Shown piece by piece: positions 32,854-41,976 of a DNA stretch of 64,000 bases. A program made the position numbers and the translations under genes. Source of the DNA: an uncultured Prevotellaceae bacterium (GTDB lineage: Bacteria > Bacteroidota > Bacteroidia > Bacteroidales > Muribaculaceae); contig CALEJB010000045.1 of assembly GCA_937898675.1 (NCBI GenBank), forward strand, positions 62,001 through 126,000, in the 5' to 3' direction. Every line of letters begins with the position of its first letter. The first letter of the stretch is position 1. A model generated the notes under the pieces. It was given only the letters and a program-made list of their open reading frames with translations, made no database searches and had not been told where the DNA came from.

Positions 32854-33654
32854 GTGGAAAAGATTCATTTCGTGAAAATGCACGGAGCAGGCAATGACTA
32901 CATCTTTGTCGATACTGCACTCCACCCCATTCCCGACCCGGCAGCAGCCGCCCGGGCATGGAGCGACCGCCATAGGGGCATCGGCAGCGACGGGCTGGTG
33001 CTCATCGGCCGCCCGGAACAGGGCGAAGATGCCGACCTGACGATGCGGATATTCAACGCCGACGGCAGCGAGGGCCTGATGTGCGGCAACGCATGCCGCT
33101 GCATCGGCAAATATGCCTATGAACATGGGCTGACGGAGAAGACAGAGATCAGACTGAAGACGGCATCGGGCATCAGGACGCTCACGATGAAGGTGAAGGC
33201 CATGGGCACGGTGGACGAAGTGACGGTGGACATGGGCGCCCCGGGGCTTGACAAGGACAACAGGGACGAATACGGAACTTTCGTGTCGATGGGGAATCCT
33301 CACTATGTCGTTTTTGCAGATGACATTGAAGCCGTGGATGCGGCATGTGAAGGCTTCCGGCTGGAGTATCTTGCCCGCCCCGGCGAACGCTGCAATATCG
33401 AGTTTGCCCAGATGCTGGGCGAAGACCGCATCCGCATGCGAGTGTGGGAACGGGGCAGCGGCCTGACAATGGCCTGCGGCACCGGAGCATGCGCCACAGC
33501 GGTGGCGGCAGTCATCAGCCACCGATGTCATAGGCAGGCACAAGTGGTGATGGACGGAGGCACCGTGAGCATTGAATGGTGCGAAAGCAACGGGCACGTC
33601 TATCTCACCGGAGGGGCGGCACTCGCCTTTGAAGGCGAGGCGGAGTTGCCATAG
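32854..33654 (+). CDS. dapF: Diaminopimelate epimerase
   Basis: 266 residues from a GTG start (VEKIHFVKMHGAGNDY). A TTG ten codons upstream also lies in frame, but the GTG start gives the usual DapF opening after a purine-rich stretch. It converts LL- to meso-diaminopimelate for lysine and peptidoglycan. The two catalytic cysteines are Cys77 (MCGNACRC) and Cys208 (MACGTGACATA). No dapL neighbour is visible; a hairpin terminator at 33688-33715 separates it from glmM. Confidence 0.95.
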   Translation: MEKIHFVKMHGAGNDYIFVDTALHPIPDPAAAARAWSDRHRGIGSDGLVLIGRPEQGEDADLTMRIFNADGSEGLMCGNACRCIGKYAYEHGLTEKTEIRLKTASGIRTLTMKVKAMGTVDEVTVDMGAPGLDKDNRDEYGTFVSMGNPHYVVFADDIEAVDAACEGFRLEYLARPGERCNIEFAQMLGEDRIRMRVWERGSGLTMACGTGACATAVAAVISHRCHRQAQVVMDGGTVSIEWCESNGHVYLTGGAALAFEGEAELP

Positions 33655-33687
33655 CACTTGACACAAGCCAGCAGCCAGTACAAAACA

Positions 33688-33715
33688 AATCGGGCGCAGA
33701 ATTCTGCTCCCGATT
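33688..33715. terminator. Bidirectional terminator between dapF and glmM
   Basis: Near-perfect palindrome: AATCGGG-GCAGAA and TTCTGC-CCCGATT arms with a single mismatched pair inside, between two convergent genes. T-rich sequence follows on both strands. Confidence 0.8.
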
Positions 33716-33738
33716 ATCATTATCTCATTATTTACCTC

Positions 33739-35124
33739 TTAGCAGAGCGACAGCACGATTTGCTTCACGTCCTCGCCCAGTTTCTCGGCCTGTTCCATAG
33801 AGTGGGCCTCGCTGTAGATGCGGATGATGGGCTCGGTGTTGCTCTTGCGCAGGTGCACCCATCCGTCGGCAAAGTCAATCTTGACGCCGTCGATGGTGGT
33901 CATCTGCTCGCCAGCATAGTGACGCTCGACGGCCTTGAGAATGCCGTCAACGTCCATGCCAGGCTTGAGTTCAAGTTTGGTCTTGGCGATGCTGTACTTG
34001 GGATAGGTCTGCTTGAGCTGGCTCACCTTCATGCCGCTGCGTGCCAACAGCGAAAGGAACAGCGCCACGCCCACGAGGGCATCGCGGCCATAGTGGCTGG
34101 CGGGATAGATGACGCCGCCGTTGCCCTCACCGCCAATGACAGCGCCCGTGCGACGCATCTCGGTGGTGACATTGACCTCGCCCACAGCGGCAGCCGTGTA
34201 AGAGCAGCCGTGCTTGACGGTCACATCGCGCAACGCGCGCGACGACGACAGGTTGCTCACCGTGGCGCCAGGGGTGTGCTGGAGCACATAGTCGGCCACG
34301 GCGACGAGGGTGTATTCCTCGACAAAGAACTCGCCATTTTCCATCACGATGGCCAGGCGGTCCACATCGGGGTCAACGACAAAGCCGACATCGGCCTTGC
34401 CCTTGCGCATGAAGTCGCTGATGGCGGTCAGGTTGCCGGGAATGGGCTCGGGGGTGTGACCGAAGTTGCCCGTGGGGTCACAGAAGAGTTTTTCGACACG
34501 CTTGACACCCAACGCCTCCAACAGTTTGGGGATAGCGATGCCGCCGACCGAATTGACAGCATCGACAGCAACAGTGAAGTCGGCCTTGCGGATAGCCTCA
34601 ACATCGACGAGGTCGAGCGCCAGCACCTGGGCGATGTGCCGGTTGAGCCAAGTGTAGTTCTTCATCTCGCGGCCCAGATGGTCCACGTCGGCATAGTCAA
34701 AGTCCTCGGCCTCGGCAATGCGCAGCACCTCTTTGCCCTGGGCATCGGTGAGAAACTCGCCGTTGTGGTTGAGCAGTTTGAGGGCGTTCCACTGCTTGGG
34801 ATTGTGTGAAGCGGTGATGATGATGCCGCCGCAAGCATGCTCGCCGATAACGGCAAGCTCGGTGGTGGGCGTGGTGGCGAGGCCAATGTTGACCACATCT
34901 AAACCCATGCCCGTGAGCGTGCCGACAACGGTATTCAGCACCATGCGTCCCGAGAGGCGCGCGTCGCGTCCCACGACAATGGTGTTGGAGTTGACGGGCG
35001 AATTGCGGCGCATAAACGTAGCGTAAGCCGAAGTGAACTTGACAATATCAAGCGGCGAAAGTCCATCGCCGGCCTTGCCGCCGATGGTGCCGCGGATTCC
35101 TGAGATTGACTTAATGAGTGACAT
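33739..35124 (-). CDS. glmM: Phosphoglucosamine mutase
   Basis: 461 residues of the alpha-D-phosphohexomutase family. GIRGTIGGKAGDGLSP opening, phosphoserine Ser106 in TASHNPKQ, metal loop DPDVDRLAI, and sugar loop GEGNGGVIYP. The GEGNGG form points to GlmM, which makes glucosamine 1-phosphate for UDP-GlcNAc; a phosphoglucomutase/mannomutase activity cannot be excluded. It is 11 bases downstream of the DUF4827 lipoprotein gene and probably in its operon. Confidence 0.88.
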   Translation of the reverse strand: MSLIKSISGIRGTIGGKAGDGLSPLDIVKFTSAYATFMRRNSPVNSNTIVVGRDARLSGRMVLNTVVGTLTGMGLDVVNIGLATTPTTELAVIGEHACGGIIITASHNPKQWNALKLLNHNGEFLTDAQGKEVLRIAEAEDFDYADVDHLGREMKNYTWLNRHIAQVLALDLVDVEAIRKADFTVAVDAVNSVGGIAIPKLLEALGVKRVEKLFCDPTGNFGHTPEPIPGNLTAISDFMRKGKADVGFVVDPDVDRLAIVMENGEFFVEEYTLVAVADYVLQHTPGATVSNLSSSRALRDVTVKHGCSYTAAAVGEVNVTTEMRRTGAVIGGEGNGGVIYPASHYGRDALVGVALFLSLLARSGMKVSQLKQTYPKYSIAKTKLELKPGMDVDGILKAVERHYAGEQMTTIDGVKIDFADGWVHLRKSNTEPIIRIYSEAHSMEQAEKLGEDVKQIVLSLC

Positions 35125-35135
35125 ATTATCCCTAA

Positions 35136-35717
35136 TTAAATTTGGCTGTGGTAGTAACGCACATGGTAGAAAAACGGCGTCACATAAGAAATCTCGTTAG
35201 AGAAACCATACTGCGACTTGATGACAAGATTGACCTCACACTCCACCCCGAGAAACAGCAACGGGTACTGCAGCCCGTATCCCCACTGCGAAGATGACGG
35301 CAGGGAATAGTCGGCAAAGTTGAAGGAGCAAGCCGGAGCATCCATCGAGTTCTCATTGCCGCTATACTGAGTCCAAGTGCCATCGGCATACCAAGTGGAA
35401 AGGTTGTAGCGGGCATAGCGGAAGTAGATGGGCTCGCCCGTCTTGGCCTTGTCGGACCGGTCGCCGGCCTTGAGGACCTGCATATAGATGTTACCATCCT
35501 CATCGAGGCGATAATAGGGGGCATCCTCACCAATCAAGAACACCGAATCCTCGGGAATCGACATCACCACCTTTTGGTCGGCAAGAAAAGCATTGACGGC
35601 ATTGCGCTCACTGTTCAACAAGTCGGCATAGCTCTCGTCATCGTTACAGGCCGAGAGCGCCAACAGCGCCGACAGGCCCAGCAAGGCAAATACACCCTTA
35701 ATAATTCTGTTAGTCAT
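35136..35717 (-). CDS. DUF4827 lipoprotein
   Basis: 193 residues from MTNRIIKGVFALLGL; the in-frame TTG four codons upstream is rejected. The lipoprotein signal ends in LALSAC. The mature part resembles Bacteroidales DUF4827 proteins (NAFLADQKVV, EDAPYYRLDEDGNIYMQVL), which have a fold related to FKBP-type prolyl isomerases, but catalytic activity is not assigned. Its start overlaps the DHH gene's stop by 8 bases, so it is coupled to that gene. Confidence 0.8.
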   Translation of the reverse strand: MTNRIIKGVFALLGLSALLALSACNDDESYADLLNSERNAVNAFLADQKVVMSIPEDSVFLIGEDAPYYRLDEDGNIYMQVLKAGDRSDKAKTGEPIYFRYARYNLSTWYADGTWTQYSGNENSMDAPACSFNFADYSLPSSSQWGYGLQYPLLFLGVECEVNLVIKSQYGFSNEISYVTPFFYHVRYYHSQI

Positions 35718-36792
35718 TGTCTGTTTCAATCGTTATAGTCGTTTGTTGTCTGTTATCATCTCTATCCAGCGGCACATTGGGGAAAAAGTCGGCAAGCACT
35801 TGATAGAACGTGGCCACCGCTTCGTCGAGCATGCCAAAGAAATCGCCGCCGGCGGCATTCTTGTGCCCGCCGCCATTGAAATATTTAGCACAAATATCGC
35901 TCACCGAGAAATCGCCCTGGCTACGGCACGACACCTTGATTTTGTCAGCGTCCTCACGCATGAACACGCTCCAGTAGACTTCGGGGATGGCGAGGGGCTT
36001 GTTGACGAGCGACTCGGTGTCGCCCCGGTTGTAGTGGAAACGCTCGAGTTCCTCCTTGTCGAGCACGATGAGCGACGCCCCGTGCCCGGGAAAGAGTTTC
36101 ATCTTCTCGGAGATGGCATAGCCTTGCAGCCTGAGGCTGTCGGCGCTAAAGGTGTTCAAGGCAAGGTTATACAGCTTGACCCGGTCGAAACGGCGTCGCA
36201 TGATGCTAGCCAGCACCTCATAGAACTCGGGATTGTCACAACTGAAAGCAAAGCCGCCAGTATCGGTCAGCAGTCCCACATAGAGGCAACTCGCAGCCCG
36301 GCGGTCCATCCACTTCAACATGCCCAACTGCATGAGCACCCTGAACACCAGTTCACAGGTCGAAGACATCTCGGGATGGGAAATCATCACATCAAAGACA
36401 TTGTCGGGGTCGAGGTGATGATCGATGAGTATGCGCTTGGCGCTGAGCGAATCAATGATTTCTCCCAGGGTGTCGATGCGCCTTAGAGTGTTGAAATCAA
36501 GGCAAAAAATAAGTTGAGCATCGGCCAACACCTTGCGGGCCCGCAGCTCGTGCTTGGTGAATACCGCGATGTTGCGCACGCCGGGAATGAAGTTCAACGC
36601 CTTGGGGGGCATATCGGGAGTGACCACTGTGGCGTCCTTGCCCAGACGCTGGAGTATGTGGCACAGCGCAAGGGTCGAGCCCAAAGCGTCGCCGTCGGGC
36701 GACTTGTGGCAAGTGATAACAATGCGCTGGGCACCGTTAATGAGCGCCCGCACCTGCTCAATCGCGTTATTATCAATAATGGGACTAATCAT
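35710..36792 (-). CDS. DHH-family phosphoesterase (NrnA-like)
   Basis: 360 residues. The DHH domain shows SPDGDALGSTLAL, FCLDFNTLRRID and LIDHHLDPDN; the C-terminal DHHA1 domain ends with FNGGGHKNAAGG. This is the pattern of NrnA/bifunctional oligoribonuclease-pAp phosphatase proteins, which degrade 2-5-mers of RNA or pGpG and pAp. A -7 box TAACTTTG is at 36819-36826. The 36793-36907 gap upstream otherwise shows nothing. Confidence 0.9.
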   Translation of the reverse strand: MISPIIDNNAIEQVRALINGAQRIVITCHKSPDGDALGSTLALCHILQRLGKDATVVTPDMPPKALNFIPGVRNIAVFTKHELRARKVLADAQLIFCLDFNTLRRIDTLGEIIDSLSAKRILIDHHLDPDNVFDVMISHPEMSSTCELVFRVLMQLGMLKWMDRRAASCLYVGLLTDTGGFAFSCDNPEFYEVLASIMRRRFDRVKLYNLALNTFSADSLRLQGYAISEKMKLFPGHGASLIVLDKEELERFHYNRGDTESLVNKPLAIPEVYWSVFMREDADKIKVSCRSQGDFSVSDICAKYFNGGGHKNAAGGDFFGMLDEAVATFYQVLADFFPNVPLDRDDNRQQTTITIETDND

Positions 36793-36818
36793 TGCTGCTA
36801 TATACTCGCATTAATCGG

Positions 36819-36826
36819 CAAAGTTA
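36819..36826 (-). promoter_or_regulatory. Candidate -7 box of the DHH-DUF4827-glmM operon
   Basis: Minus-strand TAACTTTG, 27 bases before the ATG at 36792. The -33 element is not convincing. Confidence 0.45.
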
Positions 36827-36907
36827 CAAAAATTCCTCCACCCGACGAACAACCTCAGGATTAATTTTAGTTAATGAGAATGCAATGGCCCAAAGAAGGG
36901 AATGCCG

Positions 36908-38092
36908 TCACCTGGAGGCGCGGTAGTACAGGATAGCGGCGATGATGATATAGACAAAGTTGGGTATCCACATCGCCACACGAGCGCTGGTGTAGCCCGA
37001 GACGGCAAAAGTGGAGGTAACCGTCATGAACAGCAAATAAGAGAAACTGAGCAAGAGGCCCAGACCGATGTTAAGGCCGATGCCTCCCCTCACCTTGCGC
37101 GACGAGAGCGAGAGACCGATGATGGTGAGGATAAACGCTGCCGCCGTCATGGCAATGCGCCGCTCATACTCGACTTCAAATGACTTGATATTGGACACGC
37201 CGCGGGCCTTTTGCTTCATGATATATTCCTGCAGCTCGGGCGAAGTCATCGTCTGCTCGTCGTACTTGGAGATGAGGAAGTCGCGCGGGTCGATATTCAG
37301 CAGGGTGTCCATCATAGCGCCCTTGGTCATCGTCTCCTTCAATCCGTTGAACTCGCGGATGGTGTATTGGCGCACGGTCCACAGGCCAACGGAGTCATAC
37401 TTTATCGTCTCGGCCGTGAGGCGCGACTTGAGGGTGTTGCCCTCAAACTTCTCGAGCGAGAAACGGAAACCGCTGCGCGTCGTGTTGTCGTAGCGCGCCA
37501 TATAGGCCATCACGCCCGGCTTGACCTGCAACTGGATGTTGTCGCCATAGACCACCTCCTTGTTTTTCACCCACTTATTGGTGTAGGCGAGGCGCTCGGC
37601 GTTGGCGGGCGGGATGACGTATGCCGCCAACCAGTAACTGCCCACGGCAATGACGGCCGCCGAGAACAGGTAGGGCAGCGTCAAACGGTAGAAACTGATG
37701 CCGTTGCTGAGCATGGCTATGACCTCGCTGCGGTCGGCAAGACGCGAGGTAAAGAAAATTACCGATATAAAAGTAAACAACGGGCTGAACTGGCTGAGCA
37801 CAAAGGGCAGGAAGTTCATGAAGTACTGGAACACCGTCGCCCTTAACGGCGCCGTGAGCACCGCGTCAAGTTTCTCGTTGATGTCAAACATCACGACGAT
37901 GGCGAACAGCAACAGGATGGCAAAGAAGAAAGTGCCCAGGAAATTCTTGACGATGTAGCGGTCGATGCGCTTCACGTAGTACCACGGATAGCGGCGGCGC
38001 GTGTCGCGCTTGGACTCCTTGGGTTCCAACGCCGCCGCATCGGTCTTTTCGCCGTCGGGCATTAACATGATATCGTCTTGGTGCTCGTCCAT
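36908..38092 (-). CDS. LptF/LptG-family permease
   Basis: 394 residues. A ~45-residue cytosolic N-terminal stretch is followed by DRYIVKNFLGTFFFAILLLFAI, the typical first helix, two more membrane segments, a large periplasmic beta-jellyroll (about residues 160-300) and three C-terminal membrane segments. Part of the Lpt ABC complex that extracts lipopolysaccharide and sends it to the outer membrane. LptF and LptG cannot be told apart here. It follows tgt by 12 bases on the same message. Confidence 0.88.
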   Translation of the reverse strand: MDEHQDDIMLMPDGEKTDAAALEPKESKRDTRRRYPWYYVKRIDRYIVKNFLGTFFFAILLLFAIVVMFDINEKLDAVLTAPLRATVFQYFMNFLPFVLSQFSPLFTFISVIFFTSRLADRSEVIAMLSNGISFYRLTLPYLFSAAVIAVGSYWLAAYVIPPANAERLAYTNKWVKNKEVVYGDNIQLQVKPGVMAYMARYDNTTRSGFRFSLEKFEGNTLKSRLTAETIKYDSVGLWTVRQYTIREFNGLKETMTKGAMMDTLLNIDPRDFLISKYDEQTMTSPELQEYIMKQKARGVSNIKSFEVEYERRIAMTAAAFILTIIGLSLSSRKVRGGIGLNIGLGLLLSFSYLLFMTVTSTFAVSGYTSARVAMWIPNFVYIIIAAILYYRASR

Positions 38093-38104
38093 CGCAATAA
38101 AGTA

Positions 38105-39235
38105 TTACAGTCGCTGCTGCACGTCGTGAAGCATCTGTTGTTTCCAGGCGGGGAAATCGCCGGCGATGATGTGCTTGCGCGCCTCGCCCACGAGCCACAG
38201 GTAAAACGCCAAGTTGTGAACGCTTGCAATCTGCATCGCCAGAATCTCCTGCGCGATGAACAGATGGCGGACGTAGGCCCGCGAATAGATGCGGTCAACA
38301 ATCGAGGGGCCATCTTCCTGCAAGGGTGCGAAATCATCGGCCCACTTCTTGTTGCGCATGTTCATGATGCCGTGGCGGGTGAACAGCATGCCGTTGCGCC
38401 CGTTGCGGGTAGGCATCACGCAGTCCATCATGTCCACGCCGCGGTCGATGGCTTCGAGGATGTTGGCGGGCGTGCCCACACCCATCAGATAGCGGGGGCG
38501 GTCCTGGGGCAGGATGTCATTGACCACCTCAATCATCTCATACATCTTCTCGGTGGGCTCGCCCACGGCGAGGCCACCGATGGCGTTGCCGTCGGCGCCC
38601 AGGTCGGCGACAAACTTGGCCGATTCCTGGCGCAAGTCCTTGTAAACGCATCCCTGCACGATGGGAAAATAGGCCTGGCTGTGGCCGTAAAGCGGCTCAG
38701 TTTCCTTGAAATGCTTCCAGCCGCGCTCGAGCCAGCGGTGGGTCAGCGTCAACGACTTGCGGGCATAGTTGTAGTCGCTGGTGCCGGGCGGGCACTCGTC
38801 CAGCGCCATCATGATGTCGCTGCCAATGATGCGCTCGATGTCCACCACCTTCTCGGGGGTGAAAAGGTGCTTGCTGCCGTCGATGTGGCTGCGGAAGGTC
38901 ACGCCCTCGTCGGTGAGTTTGCGGTTCTCGGCCAGGGAGAACACCTGAAAACCGCCGCTGTCGGTCAAGATGGGGCGGTCCCATCCGTTGAACTTGTGCA
39001 AGCCACCGGCGCGCCCGATGATGTCCATGCCAGGGCGCAGGTAGAGGTGATAGGTATTGCCCAAGATGATTTGGGCGTGTATGTCGTCACGCAGTTCAGG
39101 CATGTGCACGGCCTTGACGGCGCCGACAGTGCCCACGGGCATGAAAATGGGCGTCTCAATCTGGCCGTGTCCCGTAGTAATCAAACCAGCGCGGGCATTG
39201 GTGCCTGATGCGGATGCGATGAGTTCAAAATCCAT
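38105..39235 (-). CDS. tgt: tRNA-guanine transglycosylase (lacks zinc cysteines)
   Basis: 376 residues. Inserts preQ1 at position 34 of tRNAs for Asp, Asn, His and Tyr. Conserved blocks: IFMPVGTVGAVKAV, LTDSGGFQVFSLAENRKLTDEG, MALDECPPG, and the C-terminal MPTRNGRNGMLFTRHG. The usual zinc site (CxCxxC near the end) is absent: the corresponding stretch EDGPSIVDRIYSRAYVRHLF contains no cysteine. This may be normal for Bacteroidota. A -7 box TAACTTTG is at 39260-39267. Confidence 0.95.
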   Translation of the reverse strand: MDFELIASASGTNARAGLITTGHGQIETPIFMPVGTVGAVKAVHMPELRDDIHAQIILGNTYHLYLRPGMDIIGRAGGLHKFNGWDRPILTDSGGFQVFSLAENRKLTDEGVTFRSHIDGSKHLFTPEKVVDIERIIGSDIMMALDECPPGTSDYNYARKSLTLTHRWLERGWKHFKETEPLYGHSQAYFPIVQGCVYKDLRQESAKFVADLGADGNAIGGLAVGEPTEKMYEMIEVVNDILPQDRPRYLMGVGTPANILEAIDRGVDMMDCVMPTRNGRNGMLFTRHGIMNMRNKKWADDFAPLQEDGPSIVDRIYSRAYVRHLFIAQEILAMQIASVHNLAFYLWLVGEARKHIIAGDFPAWKQQMLHDVQQRL

Positions 39236-39259
39236 GTGTTCTCGCGTCTAAAAATCGTG

Positions 39260-39267
39260 CAAAGTTA
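39260..39267 (-). promoter_or_regulatory. Candidate -7 box of tgt-lptFG
   Basis: Minus-strand TAACTTTG, 25 bases before the ATG at 39235; -33 not clear. Confidence 0.5.
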
Positions 39268-39331
39268 GTGAAAAGTTTTGAGTCCATGGCGCGGCGGGAG
39301 CACATTTTGCCGCAAGCGCCACTGTTTTAAC

Positions 39332-39368
39332 AAAAAAAACGAGGTCCGGCTGAGTTGTCAACCGGGCC
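39332..39368 (-). terminator. Strong terminator after the coiled-coil gene
   Basis: On the minus strand an 11-base stem (GGCCCGGTTGA with TCAGCCGGACC; one mismatch, one wobble) and a 4-base loop, followed by TCG and eight T's. Confidence 0.9.
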
Positions 39369-39393
39369 CCGGTAATCATGTCGGGCAGCGAAA

Positions 39394-40023
39394 TCAGTTG
39401 TATTTTTCCACCTCCTTCTTGGCCTTCTCAAGGTTCTTTTGAGCCTTTTCGATATCCTTGGCAGCATTGTCGCGCTTCTTTTGCAGGTCGGCAATCTGCT
39501 TGGCCTGCTTCTCGCTCAATTTGAGTTTTTCTTCGTCCATCTTGACCTTCTCCTCGGCAGTAGCGTTGGCCTTTTTGGCATGCTTGTCCATGAGTTTTTG
39601 GGTATCCTTGGCTTGCTTTTCAGGCAGTTCGCGCATCTTCTTCTCCACTTCGTTCTGCTTTTTTTGAGCATCATTCAGTTTATCCTGTGCCTTGGCATAG
39701 TTGTCGCGGGCCTTTTGGCGCTTTTCGATTGCCTTTTGCTCCTCCTTGGCCTTTTTCTCGGCCTTCTTGGCTTCCTTCTCGGCCTTTTGAGCCTCCTTCT
39801 TTTGCTTCTGAGCGGCCTCCTTTGCATCCTTTGCCTGCTCCTCTTGCTTCTTCAGAGCCTGCTTTTGCTGTTCCTCGTTTTCTTTCATTTGGGCAGCCTG
39901 CTGTTGCAGTTGTTTCTGCTGCTCAACAGTGAGCGTTTTCACTTGGGGGTCCTGGTTTTGAGCCATAGCCGCGGGAGCGGCAGCGAGGCAGAAAAGCACT
40001 GCCAACATCATCATCTTTTTCAT
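39394..40023 (-). CDS. Secreted Lys/Glu/Gln-rich coiled-coil protein
   Basis: 209 residues. A signal peptide (MKKMMMLAVLFCLAAAPAAMA) is followed by an almost uninterrupted charged helix from residue ~35 to the end, built from K, E, A and Q (EEQAKDAKEAAQKQKKEA and similar runs). It has no cysteine in the mature part and no lipobox, so it is predicted periplasmic. The pattern resembles TolA-like or periplasmic spacer coiled coils, but composition alone gives no function. It has its own terminator and is 72 bases from the sulfatase-like gene. Confidence 0.75.
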   Translation of the reverse strand: MKKMMMLAVLFCLAAAPAAMAQNQDPQVKTLTVEQQKQLQQQAAQMKENEEQQKQALKKQEEQAKDAKEAAQKQKKEAQKAEKEAKKAEKKAKEEQKAIEKRQKARDNYAKAQDKLNDAQKKQNEVEKKMRELPEKQAKDTQKLMDKHAKKANATAEEKVKMDEEKLKLSEKQAKQIADLQKKRDNAAKDIEKAQKNLEKAKKEVEKYN

Positions 40024-40095
40024 AATAGTCTTGGTTTTATTAAATTATCAATATATAAAGTATTATAAAGACTCGAACCTGCCCAAAAAGTTTAA

Positions 40096-41847
40096 TCACC
40101 ATTTGCGGTTGGGAGCGTCAAATATCAAGAGGCGGCTCATGTCCCAGACCTTGCGCTGGTGGGGCGTGAGCGCAGTGCTGTCGCCAATCACCGACATGTT
40201 GCGGGGCTGCACGGCACTCGTGACGCTGTATCGCAAGATACTGTGTCCCAACCCCTTCCACTCGTAGGAATTGGCACCCATCACGTCAAGTAGCGTGGGG
40301 AACACATCCACCTGGCCGATAACGGGCTCGTAACGCAACTTGGTGCCCGTGCCCAGGATAATCATGGGGATGCCCCAGTCATCTGGCACAAACTGCTCGT
40401 CGGGGCGTCCGACAATGCGGTTATAGTACAGTTGGGTGTGGTCGCTCACAATGGCGATGACGGTGTTTTGACGCATGCCCTGAGCCTCAAGCGCGCCGAT
40501 GAACGCTCCGATGCAACTGTCGGTCACATTCACACAGTTGAGGTAGTTGCGCGCCTCGGCGTTGAGTGTGTCGCTGGCGGTAATCCATGAGGGCCGCACC
40601 TTGCCGGCGGCATAGGGCGTGTGCATGGTCATAGTCACCATCTCGAGGAAAAACGGCTGGCGCAGTTCGGGCAAGAGGCCCGCAGCAAAGTCGGTCATCG
40701 CCGCATCGTCAACCTGGCTGTGGCGCGCCAACGCACCAGCGAGGTGGTCGCGCGTGTAGAGCGTATCAAATCCGTAGGTGCGGGCCGTCACGTTCTGGTT
40801 CCAGTTCTTGCCCGGCGTGCAAATGATTTCGCGGCAGTCATAGCCCGGCAATGCCGCAGCCAGCGTGGGATATGGGCCAACGCCATGATTCACCGCCACT
40901 GCCGCGTCGCGCAGGGGCAGCAGGCCGGTGTTGTAGATGAAATGGGCGTCGCTCGAATGGCCGTGGCTGGTCTGGAAAAGCACATGCGGCGCATAGATGA
41001 CGCTGTCGCCCGCCATAATGCTGTTGAGCACAGGCGTCACCTCGCGGCAATCGACCTGCATGCCGATGGGCCAAGTGTGCAGTGACTCGACGATGATGAG
41101 CACCAAATTGGGCTTATCGCCAGCGGCAAAGCGGTTATCGGTATAATGCGGGCAATCCTCGGCGAGGAATTTTGCCGCTTGGGCACGCTCGGCATCGCTC
41201 ACGCCGCGGCCGCTCAGCAACACGTCATGCAGCGTGAACAGACCATAAGGGATAAGGCCATTGCGGGCAAAATAACCGCTGTTGCTGAAATTGTGCAAGA
41301 AGCGCGACTTAAAGCCGTCGGCCCCGTTGTAGTAGCCTGCCGCGCCGACGAGCAAAGCGGCAGCCAGCGAACACAAGAACGGTTTAAGCCTCGCGCCGTC
41401 GTTCGCCGCGCGTTTGCCGACAAGGCAAGCGATTATGAGCAGCAAAAACGGAACGACGACGAGCAAATCCTGCCATCGCAAGAGGGTCAGGGTGCTGTCC
41501 ATCAAAGTCGAATTCACATTATCGGTCAGCGTCATGCTCTGCCACGGCATCAGGTCGTCGTAGGCGCGGCAGTAGCACATCTGCACCACGCACCACACGG
41601 TGAGCAAGGTTAGCGGGATCCACACCAGCCACCGCCATCGCCGGCGCAATAGCCAGTAGGGCGAGAGCAACAGCAGCGCATTGGCAACGCTGACGGCAAC
41701 GGCATGCCACTCGTGCAGCATGCGCCCCACCCCGCCCAGATGCGTGTCGAGCGCCACGACAAAGCACTGCCACGACACCGCCGCGACACACATCGCAAAG
41801 AACAGGATGCCGTAACGCTTGAATGATAATGTGGATTTCTTGAACAT
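40096..41847 (-). CDS. LTA-synthase-like membrane sulfatase/phosphotransferase
   Basis: 583 residues from MFKKSTLSFKRYG; a longer TTG reading crosses the promoter. Five predicted membrane helices in the first ~190 residues are followed by an extracytoplasmic sulfatase domain: NLVLIIVESLHTWP with the metal-binding Glu, a nucleophile region at QTSHGHSSDAHF, and VSDHTQLYYN (Asp-His metal pair) late in the domain. The family adds glycerolphosphate or phosphoethanolamine to envelope polymers or lipids; which one is unknown. A -7 box TATTTTTG at 41856-41863 is only 8 bases from the ATG. Confidence 0.85.
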   Translation of the reverse strand: MFKKSTLSFKRYGILFFAMCVAAVSWQCFVVALDTHLGGVGRMLHEWHAVAVSVANALLLLSPYWLLRRRWRWLVWIPLTLLTVWCVVQMCYCRAYDDLMPWQSMTLTDNVNSTLMDSTLTLLRWQDLLVVVPFLLLIIACLVGKRAANDGARLKPFLCSLAAALLVGAAGYYNGADGFKSRFLHNFSNSGYFARNGLIPYGLFTLHDVLLSGRGVSDAERAQAAKFLAEDCPHYTDNRFAAGDKPNLVLIIVESLHTWPIGMQVDCREVTPVLNSIMAGDSVIYAPHVLFQTSHGHSSDAHFIYNTGLLPLRDAAVAVNHGVGPYPTLAAALPGYDCREIICTPGKNWNQNVTARTYGFDTLYTRDHLAGALARHSQVDDAAMTDFAAGLLPELRQPFFLEMVTMTMHTPYAAGKVRPSWITASDTLNAEARNYLNCVNVTDSCIGAFIGALEAQGMRQNTVIAIVSDHTQLYYNRIVGRPDEQFVPDDWGIPMIILGTGTKLRYEPVIGQVDVFPTLLDVMGANSYEWKGLGHSILRYSVTSAVQPRNMSVIGDSTALTPHQRKVWDMSRLLIFDAPNRKW

Positions 41848-41855
41848 ATCTGCCG

Positions 41856-41863
41856 CAAAAATA
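41856..41863 (-). promoter_or_regulatory. -7 box almost touching the sulfatase-like ATG
   Basis: Minus-strand TATTTTTG ends 8 bases before the ATG at 41847; the -33 element is not clear. Predicts a very short or absent leader. Confidence 0.45.
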
Positions 41864-41976
41864 GCATTTTTTTCACAACTTAACGCCAAAAAACGCCATT
41901 TGCCGCATGAAATTATTCAAAATGCCCCTGCGACAAGACAACGGAACCATCATAACCCCTAATTCCAGTCTTCTTA

